From: Flavobacterium sp. 90
Lineage (GTDB): Bacteria; Bacteroidota; Bacteroidia; Flavobacteriales; Flavobacteriaceae
DNA: 64,000 nucleotides
Direction: 5' to 3'
NCBI RefSeq assembly: GCF_004339525.1
Contig: NZ_SMGE01000001.1
Span: 1,364,001-1,428,000 of the forward strand
A model generated the notes under the pieces. The model saw only the letters and a list, made by a program, of their open reading frames with translations. It was not told the DNA's origin and did not search any database. The translations under genes and the position numbers were made by a program. Position 1 is the first letter of the stretch; every line of letters begins with the position of its first letter. This document shows positions 12,001 to 18,972 of the stretch, piece by piece.

Positions 12001-15000
12001 TATGCTCCGCCACCGGTAACATTGTAAGCTGTTGGTAATGGATTTACTGTTATAGTTACGCTACCTGTCATTGGAGCAGTACAACTTGTAGTAGTATTAG
12101 TAGCAACTACAGTATAATTTCCTGTAGCTGTTTTGGTTCCAAAGCTGATTGCTGAACCAGTTCCGGCAACTGCAGTTCCGTCATTCGCTCCAGCTAATTG
12201 TAATTGATAGCTTACTCCGGTTTGTGAATTACTTAATCCAACTGCAACTCCTGTTCCGCCTGCGCAATATGCTCCGCCTCCGGTAACATTGTAAGCTGTT
12301 GGTAATGGGTTTATTGTTATAGTTACGCTGCCTGTCATTGGAGCAGTACAGCTTGTAGTAGTATTAGTAGCAACTACAGTATAATTTCCTGCAGCTGTTT
12401 TGGTTCCAAAGCTGATTGCTGAACCTGTACCTGCAACAGCAGTTCCATCATTCGCTCCAGCTAATTGTAATTGATAGCTTACTCCGGTTTGTGAATTACT
12501 TAATCCAACTGCAACTCCTGTTCCGCCTGCGCAATATGCTCCGCCACCGGTAACATTGTAAGCTGTTGGTAATGGGTTTATTGTTATAGTTACGCTGCCT
12601 GTCATTGGAGCAGTACAGCTTGTAGTAGTATTAGTAGCAACTACAGTATAATTTCCTGCAGCTGTTTTGGTTCCAAAGCTGATTGCTGAACCTGTACCTG
12701 CAACAGCAGTTCCATCATTCGCTCCAGCTAATTGTAATTGATAGCTTACTCCGGTTTGTGAATTACTTAATCCAACTGCAACTCCTGTTCCGCCTGCGCA
12801 ATATGCTCCGCCTCCGGTAACATTATAAGCGGTTGGTAATGGATTTACTGTTATAGTTACGCTGCCTGTCATTGGAGCAGTACAACTTGTAGTAGTATTA
12901 GTAGCAACTACAGTATAATTTCCTGCAGCTGTTCTTGTACCAAAGCTGATTGCTGAACCAGTTCCGGCAACTGCAGTTCCGTCATTCGCTCCAGCTAATT
13001 GTAATTGATAGCTTACTCCGGTTTGTGAATTGCTTAATCCAACTGCAACTCCTGTTCCGCCAGCACAATATGATCCGCCTCCGGTAACATTATAAGCTGT
13101 TGGTAATGGGTTTATTGTTATTGTTACGCTGCCTGTCATTGGAGCAGTACAACTTGTAGTAGTATTAGTAGCAACTACAGTATAATTTCCTGCAGCTGTT
13201 TTTGTTCCAAAGCTGATTGCCGAACCTGTACCTGCAACAGCAGTTCCATCATTCGCTCCAGCTAATTGTAATTGATAACTTACTCCGGTTTGTGAATTAC
13301 TTAATCCAACTGCAACTCCTGTTCCGCCTGCGCAATAAGATCCGCCACCGGTAACATTATAAGTGGTTGGTAATGGATTTACTGTTATAGTTACGCTGCC
13401 TGTCATTGGAGCAGTACAACTTGTTGTTGTATTAGTAGCAACTACAGTATAAGTACCTGCAGCTGTTTTGGTTCCAAAGCTGATTGCTGAACCTGTACCT
13501 GCAACGGCAGTTCCATCATTCGCTCCAGCTAATTGTAATTGATAACTTACTCCGGTTTGTGAATTGCTTAATCCAACTGCAACTCCTGTTCCGCCTGCGC
13601 AATAAGATCCGCCACCGGTAACATTGTAAGCTGTTGGTAATGGATTTACTGTTATTGTTGCGCTGCCTGTCATTGGAGCAGTACAACTTGTAGTAGTATT
13701 AGTAGCAACTACAGTATAATTTCCTGCAGCTGTTTTGGTTCCAAAGCTGATTGCTGAACCTGTACCTGCAACGACTGTTCCGTCATTAGCTCCAGCTAAT
13801 TGTAATTGATAACTTACTCCGGTTTGTGAATTGCTTAATCCAACTGCAACTCCTGTTCCGCCTGCGCAATAAGATCCACCACCGGTAACATTGTAAGCGG
13901 TTGGTAATGGATTTACTGTTATAGTTACGCTGCCTGTCATTGGAGCAGTACAACTTGTAGTAGTATTAGTAGCAACTACAGTATAATTTCCTGCAGCTGT
14001 TTTGGTTCCAAAGCTGATTGCTGAACCAGTTCCGGCAACTGCAGTTCCGTCATTCGCTCCAGCTAATTGTAATTGATAGCTTACTCCGGTTTGTGAATTA
14101 CTTAATCCAACTGCAACTCCTGTTCCGCCTGCGCAATATGCTCCGCCTCCGGTAACATTGTAAGCTGTTGGTAATGGGTTTATTGTTATTGTTGCGCTGC
14201 CTGTCATTGTCGCAGTACAACTTGTAGTAGTATTAGTGGCAACTACAGTATAAGTTCCTGCAGCTGTTTTGGTTCCAAAGCTGATTGCTGAACCAGTTCC
14301 GGCAACTGCAGTTCCGTCATTCGCTCCAGCTAATTTTAATTGATAACTTACTCCGCTTTGGGAATTACTTAATCCAACTGCAAATCCTGTTCCTCCGGTG
14401 CAATATGATCCGCCACCCGTAACATTATAAGCTGTCGGTAATGGGTTTACAGTTATTGTCGCGTTGCCTGTCATTGGTGCAGTACAACTTGTAGTAGTAT
14501 TAGTGGCAACTACAGTATAAGTTCCTGCAGCTGTTTTTGTTCCAAAGCTGATTGCTGATCCTGTACCTGCAACTGCAGTTCCATTATTAGTACCTCCTAA
14601 TTGTAATTGATAACTTACTCCGCTTTGAGAATTACTTAATCCAATTGCAAATCCTGTTCCGCCTGCACAATAAGTTCCACCGCCGGTAACATTATAAGCT
14701 GTTGGTAATGGATTTATACTTATTGTCGCGCTGCCTGTCATTGTCGCAGTACAGCTCGTTGTGCTATTAGTGGCAACTACAGTATAAGTTCCTGCAGCTG
14801 TTTTTGTTCCAAAGCTGATTGCTGAACCAGTTCCGGCAACTGCAGTTCCGTCATTCGCTCCAGCTAATTTTAATTGATAACTTACTCCCGTTTGTGAATT
14901 ACTTAATCCTACTGCAACCCCTGTTCCACCAGCGCAATAGGCTCCGCCTCCTGTAACATTATAAGCTGTTGGTAATGGATTAGCAGTGACTGTTGTACCT

Positions 15001-17300
15001 GCTGAAGATGCACTATAACATCCAGAAGCATTAGATACCTTAACCGTATAAGTACCAGAAGTTGTTACTGTTATGGTTTGAGTAGTAGCTCCTGTTGACC
15101 ACAGATAACCTGTTCCTGCAGTTGAACTCAAAACAACACTTCCACCAGCACAAAATGTCGTTGGACCACTTGCTGAAATTGACGGAGTTCCAGGAGATGC
15201 TATTACAAGTACATCATCTTCTGTTTTTGAAGTACCATCAAAATTGGTACCTCCCACATTTAATCCTCCTCCTGTTTGATATGTTGTATTAACAGTTCCA
15301 AAAGAATTTGTAAATGGTGTAATTCTTCTACTTGGATCTGCAATTGTTCTTGTTGGATCTAAATATAAAGCTTGTGCTTTCGAACTGTAAGTTGTACCTG
15401 GCGTCATAGCTGCTGCAACTTTCCCTATAAGGGTAATTTTAACAACTCCATTCAAAGGAATATTAAAACCTCCAACAATAGGACTATTTGCTGTACCCGT
15501 GTTTGCCATTGAACCTGTAGGTCCAGAAGCATTAAGTGTATAAGTTGCTGTTGCAGAATCAAAATTTATTCCGGTAGGGAAAAGATAATTTAAATTTACT
15601 TGTGCGGCATTTCCACTTCCTAAATTTGTTATTTCGATTTCATATGTAACTGTTGCGTCAATTGTATTACATACAGATTTATTTATTGAATTTACTTTAG
15701 TAGAAAGTGACGCTAAACAATTAGAATTAATTTGCAATTCAGATGGCATATCACTTGAACTGAAAGTAGATACATAACCAACCGTTCCCGGTTGAGCACC
15801 ATGATTTTTATTATCAGCTGTTACTCCTGAAACTCCATTAATTACAGAAGTATTAATAGTAACTCCAGATCCCGGAACATTATATCTAATTATTCCACCA
15901 CCACCACCACCACCAGGTCCGTGTGAATTGTTTTCGTCATTTAATGTATTTCCTCCATTTCCACCTTTCGCCTCAATATTAATTGTCGTGGTACTGTTAT
16001 TCGAAATATTTAAAAATACACTTCCTCCGGCTCCACCACCTCCGGCTCCATCTGGTGCGCCCGAATAAGTTCCGGCGGCTCCTACACCTCCATTTGCATA
16101 AATATTTCCTGTTCCCTGTATTGAACCTGCATTAATCAAAATTATAGCTCCTCCAACTCCACCTTTCACACCATTCACAGCGTTATTGGCATCACCGGCA
16201 CCCCCACCACCTCCCATAACAAGACGGGTAAGTGATGGTGTTGCAGTAAGATATGAAGTGTATCCTGGTCGGCCACCTCCGTTTAGAGGACTAACATCTC
16301 CTCCACCGCCTTGCCATCCTAAACCTCCTAAACCACCGTTTCCACCATTTCCACCACCTCCACCTCCGGAGTTGTGATCGTTTCCACCACCACCAGCATT
16401 TGCAGGAGCTCCTCTTCCGGCGGACCCACCGGGCATACCTTCTACTCCGTTATTTACCTGATTAAAACCATCCCACATATATCGCGGTGTTCCGGCAATT
16501 CCTTCTCCTTTTCCCGAAACTACACTGCTTGTTGAATTATCTACATAAGTAGTTGAATTGTTTGCATTTGTTGCTGCTACAGGGCTGTAACCTCCTCTAA
16601 AACCTCTCGCAGATCCATCAATATTAAATCCATTAAAATTGAATGTTCCAGAAACATTAAAAGCAATAATACCTCCGGCAAAACCATTGAACGGTGGCGT
16701 TGTTATATTAGAGTTAAGTGTTAAATTTGAGAATTGAGGTACACGAATAATCTGAAAAGTCTTTTTACCGCTAGTTGTTGTTGGAGCAGCATTAAAATAA
16801 TCATTCAATGCACCGCCTCCAGTACCTGTTCCTATAAATGTCAAAGTACCTCCAGTCAGAGGTACGTTACTCGTTGCTATAACATATTCATAGATTCCTG
16901 TATTTCCTAAATTGGTAAATCCGGTACCTCCCAAACCATCAATTCCTGAACTTGAGCTTCCCGAACCATAATTTGGATTATTACTATAGTCTATGCTTGC
17001 ATCCTGCATTTGGATAATTAAAACCAAATCTCCTGATGAAATTTGAGTTCCGCCAAAATTATTACCATGACTATCTGTTGCCGGAACCGCAGTTAACGCA
17101 ATTGTTTTTGCACCTTTTGCTAAATTCAGTGTTCCCGTTATTGGATAGTATGTATTTATCGATGTCGAAGCATTTATTGGTCCATCTGCTCCTGGAGTCC
17201 CACATACTTGTGCAAAAGACAATGTGGTATTTAGTAAAAATAATGAAGCAATAAAAATTAACCTAGAAAACTTAGAGGTTCTAAAAGTAATGTTACGCAT
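1..17300 (-). CDS. Giant secreted repeat adhesin (3' end outside window)
   Basis: An uninterrupted minus-strand frame runs from an ATG at 17298-17300 to the left edge of the window, at least 5,766 codons with no stop seen. Residues 1-30 are a signal peptide ending in LSFA before Gln31. Residues about 290-470 are very rich in Gly and Asn. Residues about 530-660 resemble DUF11, and an Ig/PKD-like domain follows. Residues about 776-1844 are 12 repeats of 89 aa, each with two Cys. A SprB-like Ig domain sits at about 1845-1918. The rest is a cadherin-like (Big_9/VCBS-type) array with NDTDVD calcium-type motifs and FNGTDTVDYTVTDG cores. Proteins of this build in Flavobacterium are surface adhesins secreted by the type IX system. 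The C-terminal sorting domain that would prove this lies outside the window, so the export route and any role in gliding or attachment are inference. No neighbouring gene is co-oriented within 700 bp, so it is probably transcribed alone. Confidence 0.9.
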   Translation of the reverse strand, partial: MRNITFRTSKFSRLIFIASLFLLNTTLSFAQVCGTPGADGPINASTSINTYYPITGTLNLAKGAKTIALTAVPATDSHGNNFGGTQISSGDLVLIIQMQDASIDYSNNPNYGSGSSSSGIDGLGGTGFTNLGNTGIYEYVIATSNVPLTGGTLTFIGTGTGGGALNDYFNAAPTTTSGKKTFQIIRVPQFSNLTLNSNITTPPFNGFAGGIIAFNVSGTFNFNGFNIDGSARGFRGGYSPVAATNANNSTTYVDNSTSSVVSGKGEGIAGTPRYMWDGFNQVNNGVEGMPGGSAGRGAPANAGGGGNDHNSGGGGGGNGGNGGLGGLGWQGGGGDVSPLNGGGRPGYTSYLTATPSLTRLVMGGGGGAGDANNAVNGVKGGVGGAIILINAGSIQGTGNIYANGGVGAAGTYSGAPDGAGGGGAGGSVFLNISNNSTTTINIEAKGGNGGNTLNDENNSHGPGGGGGGGIIRYNVPGSGVTINTSVINGVSGVTADNKNHGAQPGTVGYVSTFSSSDMPSELQINSNCLASLSTKVNSINKSVCNTIDATVTYEIEITNLGSGNAAQVNLNYLFPTGINFDSATATYTLNASGPTGSMANTGTANSPIVGGFNIPLNGVVKITLIGKVAAAMTPGTTYSSKAQALYLDPTRTIADPSRRITPFTNSFGTVNTTYQTGGGLNVGGTNFDGTSKTEDDVLVIASPGTPSISASGPTTFCAGGSVVLSSTAGTGYLWSTGATTQTITVTTSGTYTVKVSNASGCYSASSAGTTVTANPLPTAYNVTGGGAYCAGGTGVAVGLSNSQTGVSYQLKLAGANDGTAVAGTGSAISFGTKTAAGTYTVVATNSTTSCTATMTGSATISINPLPTAYNVTGGGTYCAGGTGFAIGLSNSQSGVSYQLQLGGTNNGTAVAGTGSAISFGTKTAAGTYTVVATNTTTSCTAPMTGNATITVNPLPTAYNVTGGGSYCTGGTGFAVGLSNSQSGVSYQLKLAGANDGTAVAGTGSAISFGTKTAAGTYTVVATNTTTSCTATMTGSATITINPLPTAYNVTGGGAYCAGGTGVAVGLSNSQTGVSYQLQLAGANDGTAVAGTGSAISFGTKTAAGNYTVVATNTTTSCTAPMTGSVTITVNPLPTAYNVTGGGSYCAGGTGVAVGLSNSQTGVSYQLQLAGANDGTVVAGTGSAISFGTKTAAGNYTVVATNTTTSCTAPMTGSATITVNPLPTAYNVTGGGSYCAGGTGVAVGLSNSQTGVSYQLQLAGANDGTAVAGTGSAISFGTKTAAGTYTVVATNTTTSCTAPMTGSVTITVNPLPTTYNVTGGGSYCAGGTGVAVGLSNSQTGVSYQLQLAGANDGTAVAGTGSAISFGTKTAAGNYTVVATNTTTSCTAPMTGSVTITINPLPTAYNVTGGGSYCAGGTGVAVGLSNSQTGVSYQLQLAGANDGTAVAGTGSAISFGTRTAAGNYTVVATNTTTSCTAPMTGSVTITVNPLPTAYNVTGGGAYCAGGTGVAVGLSNSQTGVSYQLQLAGANDGTAVAGTGSAISFGTKTAAGNYTVVATNTTTSCTAPMTGSVTITINPLPTAYNVTGGGAYCAGGTGVAVGLSNSQTGVSYQLQLAGANDGTAVAGTGSAISFGTKTAAGNYTVVATNTTTSCTAPMTGSVTITINPLPTAYNVTGGGAYCAGGTGVAVGLSNSQTGVSYQLQLAGANDGTAVAGTGSAISFGTKTATGNYTVVATNTTTSCTAPMTGSVTITVNPLPTAYNVTGGGAYCAGGTGVAVGLSNSQTGVSYQLQLAGANDGTAVAGTGSAISFGTKTATGNYTVVATNSTTSCTAPMSGSVTISTNPLPAKPVTSVTQPNCNTFTGSITVTVQDPLETYSFDNGQNFQSGNSKSGLTPGSYDVIIKNTSGCNSPKNTVTINVKPNCPPVAVDDTATATEDTLYTSTVSLVTNDTDVDSSPLTVIAGTYTTTKGGTLTLAADGSYTYMPAPNFNGTDTVDYTVTDGSLTDIGTLTITVNAVNDAPIAVDDTATATEDTLYTSTVSLVANDTDVDSSPLTVIAGTYTTTKGGTLTLAADGSYTYMPAPNFSGTDTVDYTVTDGSLTDIGTLTITVNAVNDAPVAVDDTATVTEDTLYTSTVSLVANDTDVDSSPLTVVAGTYTTTKGGTLTLAADGSYTYMPPANFSGTDTVDYTVTDGSLTDIGTLTITVNAVNDAPIAVDDTATATEDTLYTSTVSLVANDTDVDSSPLTVIAGTYTTTKGGTLTLAADGSYTYMPAPNFSGTDTVDYTVTDGSLTDIGTLTITVNAVNDAPIAVDDTATATEDTLYTSIVSLVANDTDVDSSPLTVIAGTYTTTKGGTLTLVADGSYTYMPAPNFSGTDTVDYTVTDGSLTDIGTLTITVNAVNDAPIAVDDTATATEDTLYTSTVSLVANDTDVDSSPLTVVAGTYTTTKGGTLTLAADGSYTYMPAPNFSGTDTVDYTVTDGSLTDVGTLTITVNAVNDAPIAVDDTATATEDTLYTSTVSLVANDTDVDSSPLTVIAGTYTTTKGGTLTLAADGSYTYMPAPNFNGTDTVDYTVTDGSLTDVGALTITVNAVNDAPIAVDDTATATEDTLYTSTVSLVANDTDVDSSPLTVVAGTYTTVKGGTLTLAADGSYTYMPAPNFNGTDTVDYTVTDGSLTDIGTLTITVNAVNDAPIAVDDTATATEDTLYTSTVSLVANDTDVDSSPLTVIAGTYTTTKGGTLTLAADGSYTYMPPANFNGTDTVDYTVTDGSLTDIGTLTITVNAVNDAPIAVDDTATATEDTLYTSTVSLVANDTDVDSSPLTVIAGTYTTVKGGTLTLAADGSYTYMPAPNFNGTDTVDYTVTDGSLTDIGTLTITVNAVNDAPIAVDDTATATEDTLYTSSISLVANDTDVDSSPLTVIAGTYTTAKGGTLTLAADGSYTYMPPANFSGTDTVDYTVTDGSLTDIGTLTITVNAVNDAPVAVDDTATATEDTLYTSTVSLVANDTDVDSSPLTVIAGTYTTTKGGTLTLAADGSYTYMPAPNFNGTDTVDYTVTDGSLTDIGTLTITVNAVNDAPIAVDDTATATEDTLYTSTVSLVANDTDVDSSPLTVIAGTYTTAKGGTLTLAADGSYTYMPPANFSGTDTVDYTVTDGSLTDIGTLTITVNAVNDAPVAVDDTATATEDTLYTSTVSLVANDTDVDSSPLTVIAGTYTTTKGGTLTLAADGSYTYMPAPNFNGTDTVDYTVTDGSLTDIGTLTITVTPVNDAPIAVDDTATATEDTLYTSMVSLVANDTDVDSSPLTVIAGTYTTAKGGTLTLAADGSYTYMPAPNFNGTDTVDYTVTDGSLTDVGTLTITVNAVNDAPIAVDDTATVTEDTLYTSTVSLVANDTDVDSSPLTVVAGTYTTTKGGTLTLAADGSYTYMPAPNFNGTDTVDYTVTDGSLTDVGTLTITVNAVNDAPVAVDDTATATEDTLYTSTVSLVANDTDVDSSPLTVVAGTYTTTKGGTLTLASDGSYTYMPAPNFNGTDTVDYTVTDGSLTDIGTLTITVNAVNDAPVAVDDTATATEDTLYTSTVSLVANDTDVDSSPLTVIAGTYTTTKGGTLTLAADGSYTYMPAPNFNGTDTVDYTVTDGSLTDVGTLTITVNAVNDAPVAVDDTATATEDTLYTSTVSLVANDTDVDSSPLTVVAGTYTTTKGGTLTLASDGSYTYMPAPNFNGTDTVDYTVTDGSLTDIGTLTITVNAVNDAPVAVDDTATATEDTLYTSTVSLVANDTDVDSSPLTVVAGTYTTTKGGTLILAADGSYTYMPPANFSGIDTVDYTVTDGSLTDIGTLTITVNAVNHAPIAVDNSNTTNEDTTLTVAVTSSVNLLANDTDSDGDTLTITQFVIGTTTYPVGSTANLAEGDLTINANGSYTFVPKADYNGSVPKVTYTVTDGTTSATANLFITVTPVNDAPIAVDDTATATEDTLYTSIVSLVANDTDVDSSPLTVIAGTYTTVKGGTLTLAADGSYTYMPAPNFSGTDTVDYTVTDGSLTDIGTLTITVNAVNDAPIAVDDTATATEDTLYTSTVSLVANDTDVDSSPLTVIAGTYTTTKGGTLTLAADGSYTYMPPANFSGTDTVDYTVTDGSLTDIGTLTITVTAVNHAPIAVDNSNTTNEDTTLTVDVTSSANLLANDTDADGDTLTITQFVIGTTTYPVGSTANLAEGDLTINANGSYVFIPKADYNGSVPKVTYTVTDGTSSATANLFITVTPVNDAPIAVDDTATATEDTLYTSSISLVANDTDVDSSPLTVIAGTYTTAKGGTLTLAADGSYTYMPAPNFNGTDTVDYTVTDGSLTDIGTLTITVNAVNDAPIAVDDTATATEDTLYTSTVSLVANDTDVDSSPLTVVAGTYTTAKGGTLTLAADGSYTYMPAPNFSGTDTVDYTVTDGSLTDVGTLTITVTAVNDAPIAVDDTATATEDTLYTSTVSLVANDTDVDSSPLTVIAGTYTTVKGGTLTLAADGSYTYMPPANFSGTDTVDYTVTDGSLTDIGTLTITVNAVNDAPVAVDDTATATEDTLYTSTVSLVANDTDVDSSPLTVIAGTYTTTKGGTLTLAADGSYTYMPAPNFNGTDTVDYTVTDGSLTDIGTLTITVTAVNHAPVAVDNSNTTNEDTTLTVAVTSSANLLANDTDADGDTLTITQFVIGTTTYTVGSTANLAEGDLTINANGSYVFIPKADYNGSVPKVTYTVTDGTSSATANLFITVTPVNDAPIAVDDTATATEDTLYTSTVSLVANDTDVDSSSLTVVAGTYTTAKGGTLTLAADGSYTYMPAPNFNGTDTVDYTVTDGSLTDIGTLTITVNAVNDAPIAVDDTATATEDTLYTSTVSLVANDTDVDSSPLTVVAGTYTTTKGGTLTLAADGSYTYMPAPNFNGTDTVDYTVTDGSLTDIGTLTITVNAVNDAPIAVDDTATAIEDTLYTSTVSLVANDTDVDSSPLTVVAGTYTTTKGGTLTLATDGSYTYMPAPNFNGTDTVDYTVTDGSLTDIGTLTITVTAVNHAPIAVDNSNTTNEDTTLTVDVTSSANLLANDTDADGDTLTITQFVIGTTTYPVGSTANLAEGDLTINANGSYVFIPKADYNGSVPKVTYTVTDGTSSATANLFITVTPVNDAPIAVDDTATATEDTLYTSSISLVANDTDVDSSPLTVVAGTYTTTKGGTLTLAADGSYTYMPAPNFNGTDTVDYTVTDGSLTDIGTLTITVNAVNDAPIAVDDTATATEDTLYTSTVSLVANDTDVDSSPLTVVAGTYTTVKGGTLTLAADGSYTYMPAPNFNGTDTVDYTVTDGSLTDIGTLTITVNAVNDAPIAVDDTATATEDTLYTSTVSLVANDTDVDSSPLTVIAGTYTTTKGGTLTLAADGSYTYMPAPNFNGTDTVDYTVTDGSLTDVGTLTITVNAVNDAPIAVDDTATATEDTLYTSTVSFVVNDTDVDSSPLTVVAGTYTTTKGGTLTLAADGSYTYMPAPNFNGTDTVDYTVTDGSLTDIGTLTITVTAVNHAPVAVDNSNTTNEDTTLTVAVTSSANLLANDTDPDGDTLTITQFVIGTTTYTVGSTANLAEGDLTINANGSYTFVPKADYNGTVPKVTYTITDGTSSATANLFITVIPVNDAPVAVDNSNTTNEDTTLTVDVTSSANLLANDTDVDGDTLTITQFVIGTTTYPVGSTANLAEGDLTINANGSYVFVPKADYNGSVPKVTYTVTDGTSTATANLFITVIPVNDTIVIKDDTAN
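5965..7100 (-). repeat. Near-perfect 560-bp duplication inside the array
   Basis: By eye, bases about 5965-6524 and 6541-7100 are identical over about 560 bp at an offset of 576 bp, which is two A units. Most other neighbouring units differ at many silent sites. This is a recent two-unit duplication within the adhesin gene. Confidence 0.8.
7541..8522 (-). repeat. Second two-unit duplication (576-bp offset)
   Basis: Bases about 7541-7946 and 8117-8522 read as identical, again at an offset of 576 bp (two A units). The match ends in a unit where GTCGTG at about 7947 becomes GTTGTG in the other copy. This is a separate event from the duplication at 5965-7100 but has the same step size. Confidence 0.75.
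11767..14970 (-). repeat. Twelve tandem 89-aa Cys-containing repeats (C units)
   Basis: The boundary GGTAATGG recurs every 267 bp from 11767 to 14971, giving 12 units. The protein consensus includes NPLPTAYNVTGGG, YCAGGTG, LSNSQTGVSYQL, GTGSAISFGTKTAAGTYTV and SCTA. Two Cys per unit suggest one disulfide in each domain outside the cell. The unit is Ig-like, of the kind common in flavobacterial gliding and adhesion proteins. It sits between the N-terminal head and the cadherin-like stalk. Confidence 0.9.
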
Positions 17301-17734
17301 AGACAATGTTGGTATTAATGGCGGTAATAAAAATATAATTGGCTGAACAACCGGAAGCGGTTTTCAACATATAGAGCAGATACGATAAAATGAAAGGAAT
17401 GGATGTCAAAAATCTTAAAAAAGTTTTTTCAAGATCTTCATACAGAAAATGTACCGTGTGGGCCATAGGTATAATAGGTTCAAGACAAAAAATGTCTTTT
17501 GGTTAAATTAAGTAGTTTTGGAGCAGCGAAAATATACAAACCCCTAATTACTAGCTACATTCGTCGACAAACTGCATAGAAAAACGTTGAAATACACTTT
17601 TTGTCGATAAAATTTAACCTCAATACTTAATAAACATAACAATTTGATAATAAAAGAGCAGAATTTTCTTAATTTTTTATCGAAAAATTAGCTTTTAGTT
17701 AATTCTGTGACAAAAAAACAATAATATCTTACAA

Positions 17735-17769
17735 AAAGAGGAGACGTAATAAGATCACGACTCCTCTTT
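17735..17769 (-). terminator. Rho-independent terminator
   Basis: Arms AAAGAGGAG (17735-17743) and CTCCTCTTT (17761-17769) form a 9-bp stem with a 17-nt loop. Read on the minus strand, a T tract follows, so it would end transcripts coming from the queG side before the adhesin. It lies about 280 bp past the queG stop. Confidence 0.6.
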
Positions 17770-17864
17770 AAATACTGATAAACAGAACTTTACATAATTT
17801 TATTAATATCTAAATATCTTATTAAGCTAACCAACTCATTTAGATCGGTTTTACAAATTACTAC

Positions 17865-17951
17865 TTAAAAAACAATTACACTTTTTGCGGCAATATCTCC
17901 TGCAGCTAAAGTATAATTTCCGATAAAATTGTCAATATTAATCTCACCAGT
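17865..17951 (-). pseudogene. C-terminal remnant of a lost gene (tentative)
   Basis: A 28-codon frame ending in TAA at 17865 reads as an orderly protein C-terminus, with GNYTLAAGDIAAKSVIVF before the stop. The frame is closed by a stop codon just upstream and has no start. The ending resembles the last beta-strand of secreted glycoside hydrolases, but the match is only by eye. It could also be chance. Confidence 0.25.
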
Positions 17952-18045
17952 TTAAGAAAACAAGATCTCTCGCAGTAAATATTTTAAGTCTAAAATACTT
18001 ACAAAAAAAGAGTGCGTAAATTCTTAAAATATCAACTTTTTTAAG

Positions 18046-18972
18046 CTATTCCAGAAAAGTAATATTGCGTTTTAAACCATCAAACTTGGTTCTTTTAATA
18101 GGAGAATTTTTAAAAACTGCTCGAAAAGTCTCTTCTGTAATTTCGACCCAGTCTTTTTTAGAAAAAGAAAGTAATTCTGGATTTGGATTAAACAAAGGTT
18201 CTGAATGGGGTTTCGAGAACCGATTCCAGGGACAAACATCCTGACAAGTATCACAACCAAACATCCATTCGTCAAATTTTCCTTTCATTTCATAAGGAAT
18301 ATTTTCTTTAAGTTCGATTGTATAATAAGAAATGCATTTACTTCCGTCAACCACATGAGGAGCAACTATTGCTTGCGTAGGACAAGCGTCAATGCAAGCT
18401 GTACAAGAACCACAATGATCTGTTGTTGCATGATCATACTCTAAATCTAAATCAAGTATAAGTTCAGCAATAAAATAAAAAGAGCCAACTTTTTGAGTCA
18501 ACAGATTACCACTTTTACCAATCCATCCCAAACCACTTTTTGCTGCCCAAGCTCTGTCTAAGACAGGTGCCGAATCAACAAAAGCTCGTCCGGAAACCTC
18601 TCCAATATTCTCTTGAATTGAATGTAAAAATTCTTTTAATTTCTCTTTGATTACAAAATGATAATCCTGACCGTAAGCATATTTAGAAATTTTAAAGCTT
18701 TCCTGAGTTTGAGTTTCTTCCGGATAATAATTTAGTAAAAGTGAGACAACACTTTTAGCATCATCAACCAATAAAGTTGGATCTAAACGTTTGTCAAAAT
18801 AGTTTTCCATATAAGCCATTTGACCATGATGGTTATTATTGAGCCATTTTTCAAGACGTGGTGCTTCCTCTTCCAGAAATCCAGCTTTAGATATTCCGCA
18901 GGAAAGAAAACCGAGGCGTTTTGCTTCTGATTTTATAAATTTCGAATATGTCACTTTTGCATTAATGCTCAT
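18046..18972 (-). CDS. queG: Epoxyqueuosine reductase QueG
   Basis: This enzyme catalyses the last step of queuosine synthesis, reducing epoxyqueuosine to queuosine at the wobble position of tRNAs; it depends on cobalamin and iron-sulfur clusters. It is cytoplasmic. Residues 187-197 (C-x2-C-x2-C-x3-C, followed by PTQA) bind one [4Fe-4S] cluster, and C240, C243, C247 with C213 bind the second. The FVDSAP motif at 131-136 holds the presumed catalytic Asp133. At 308 aa it is the short form without the C-terminal HEAT-like extension of Bacillus QueG. Its ATG overlaps the stop of the upstream P450 gene by 4 bases (ATGA), so the two are translationally coupled. It is the last gene of the ruvB-P450-queG operon. 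Confidence 0.96.
   Translation of the reverse strand: MSINAKVTYSKFIKSEAKRLGFLSCGISKAGFLEEEAPRLEKWLNNNHHGQMAYMENYFDKRLDPTLLVDDAKSVVSLLLNYYPEETQTQESFKISKYAYGQDYHFVIKEKLKEFLHSIQENIGEVSGRAFVDSAPVLDRAWAAKSGLGWIGKSGNLLTQKVGSFYFIAELILDLDLEYDHATTDHCGSCTACIDACPTQAIVAPHVVDGSKCISYYTIELKENIPYEMKGKFDEWMFGCDTCQDVCPWNRFSKPHSEPLFNPNPELLSFSKKDWVEITEETFRAVFKNSPIKRTKFDGLKRNITFLE

Larger units (their letters stand above)
17301..18045. other. 745-bp non-coding gap between queG and the adhesin
   Basis: No credible gene is present. The gap holds a terminator hairpin (17735-17769) and a short gene remnant (17865-17951). The adhesin promoter must lie in the 300-400 bp before 17300, but I could not find a clean TAnnTTTG box there. 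Confidence 0.6.

Noticed and set aside
16186..16377. Proline-rich plus-strand ORF
   Set aside because: It is the antisense of the polyglycine segment of the adhesin.
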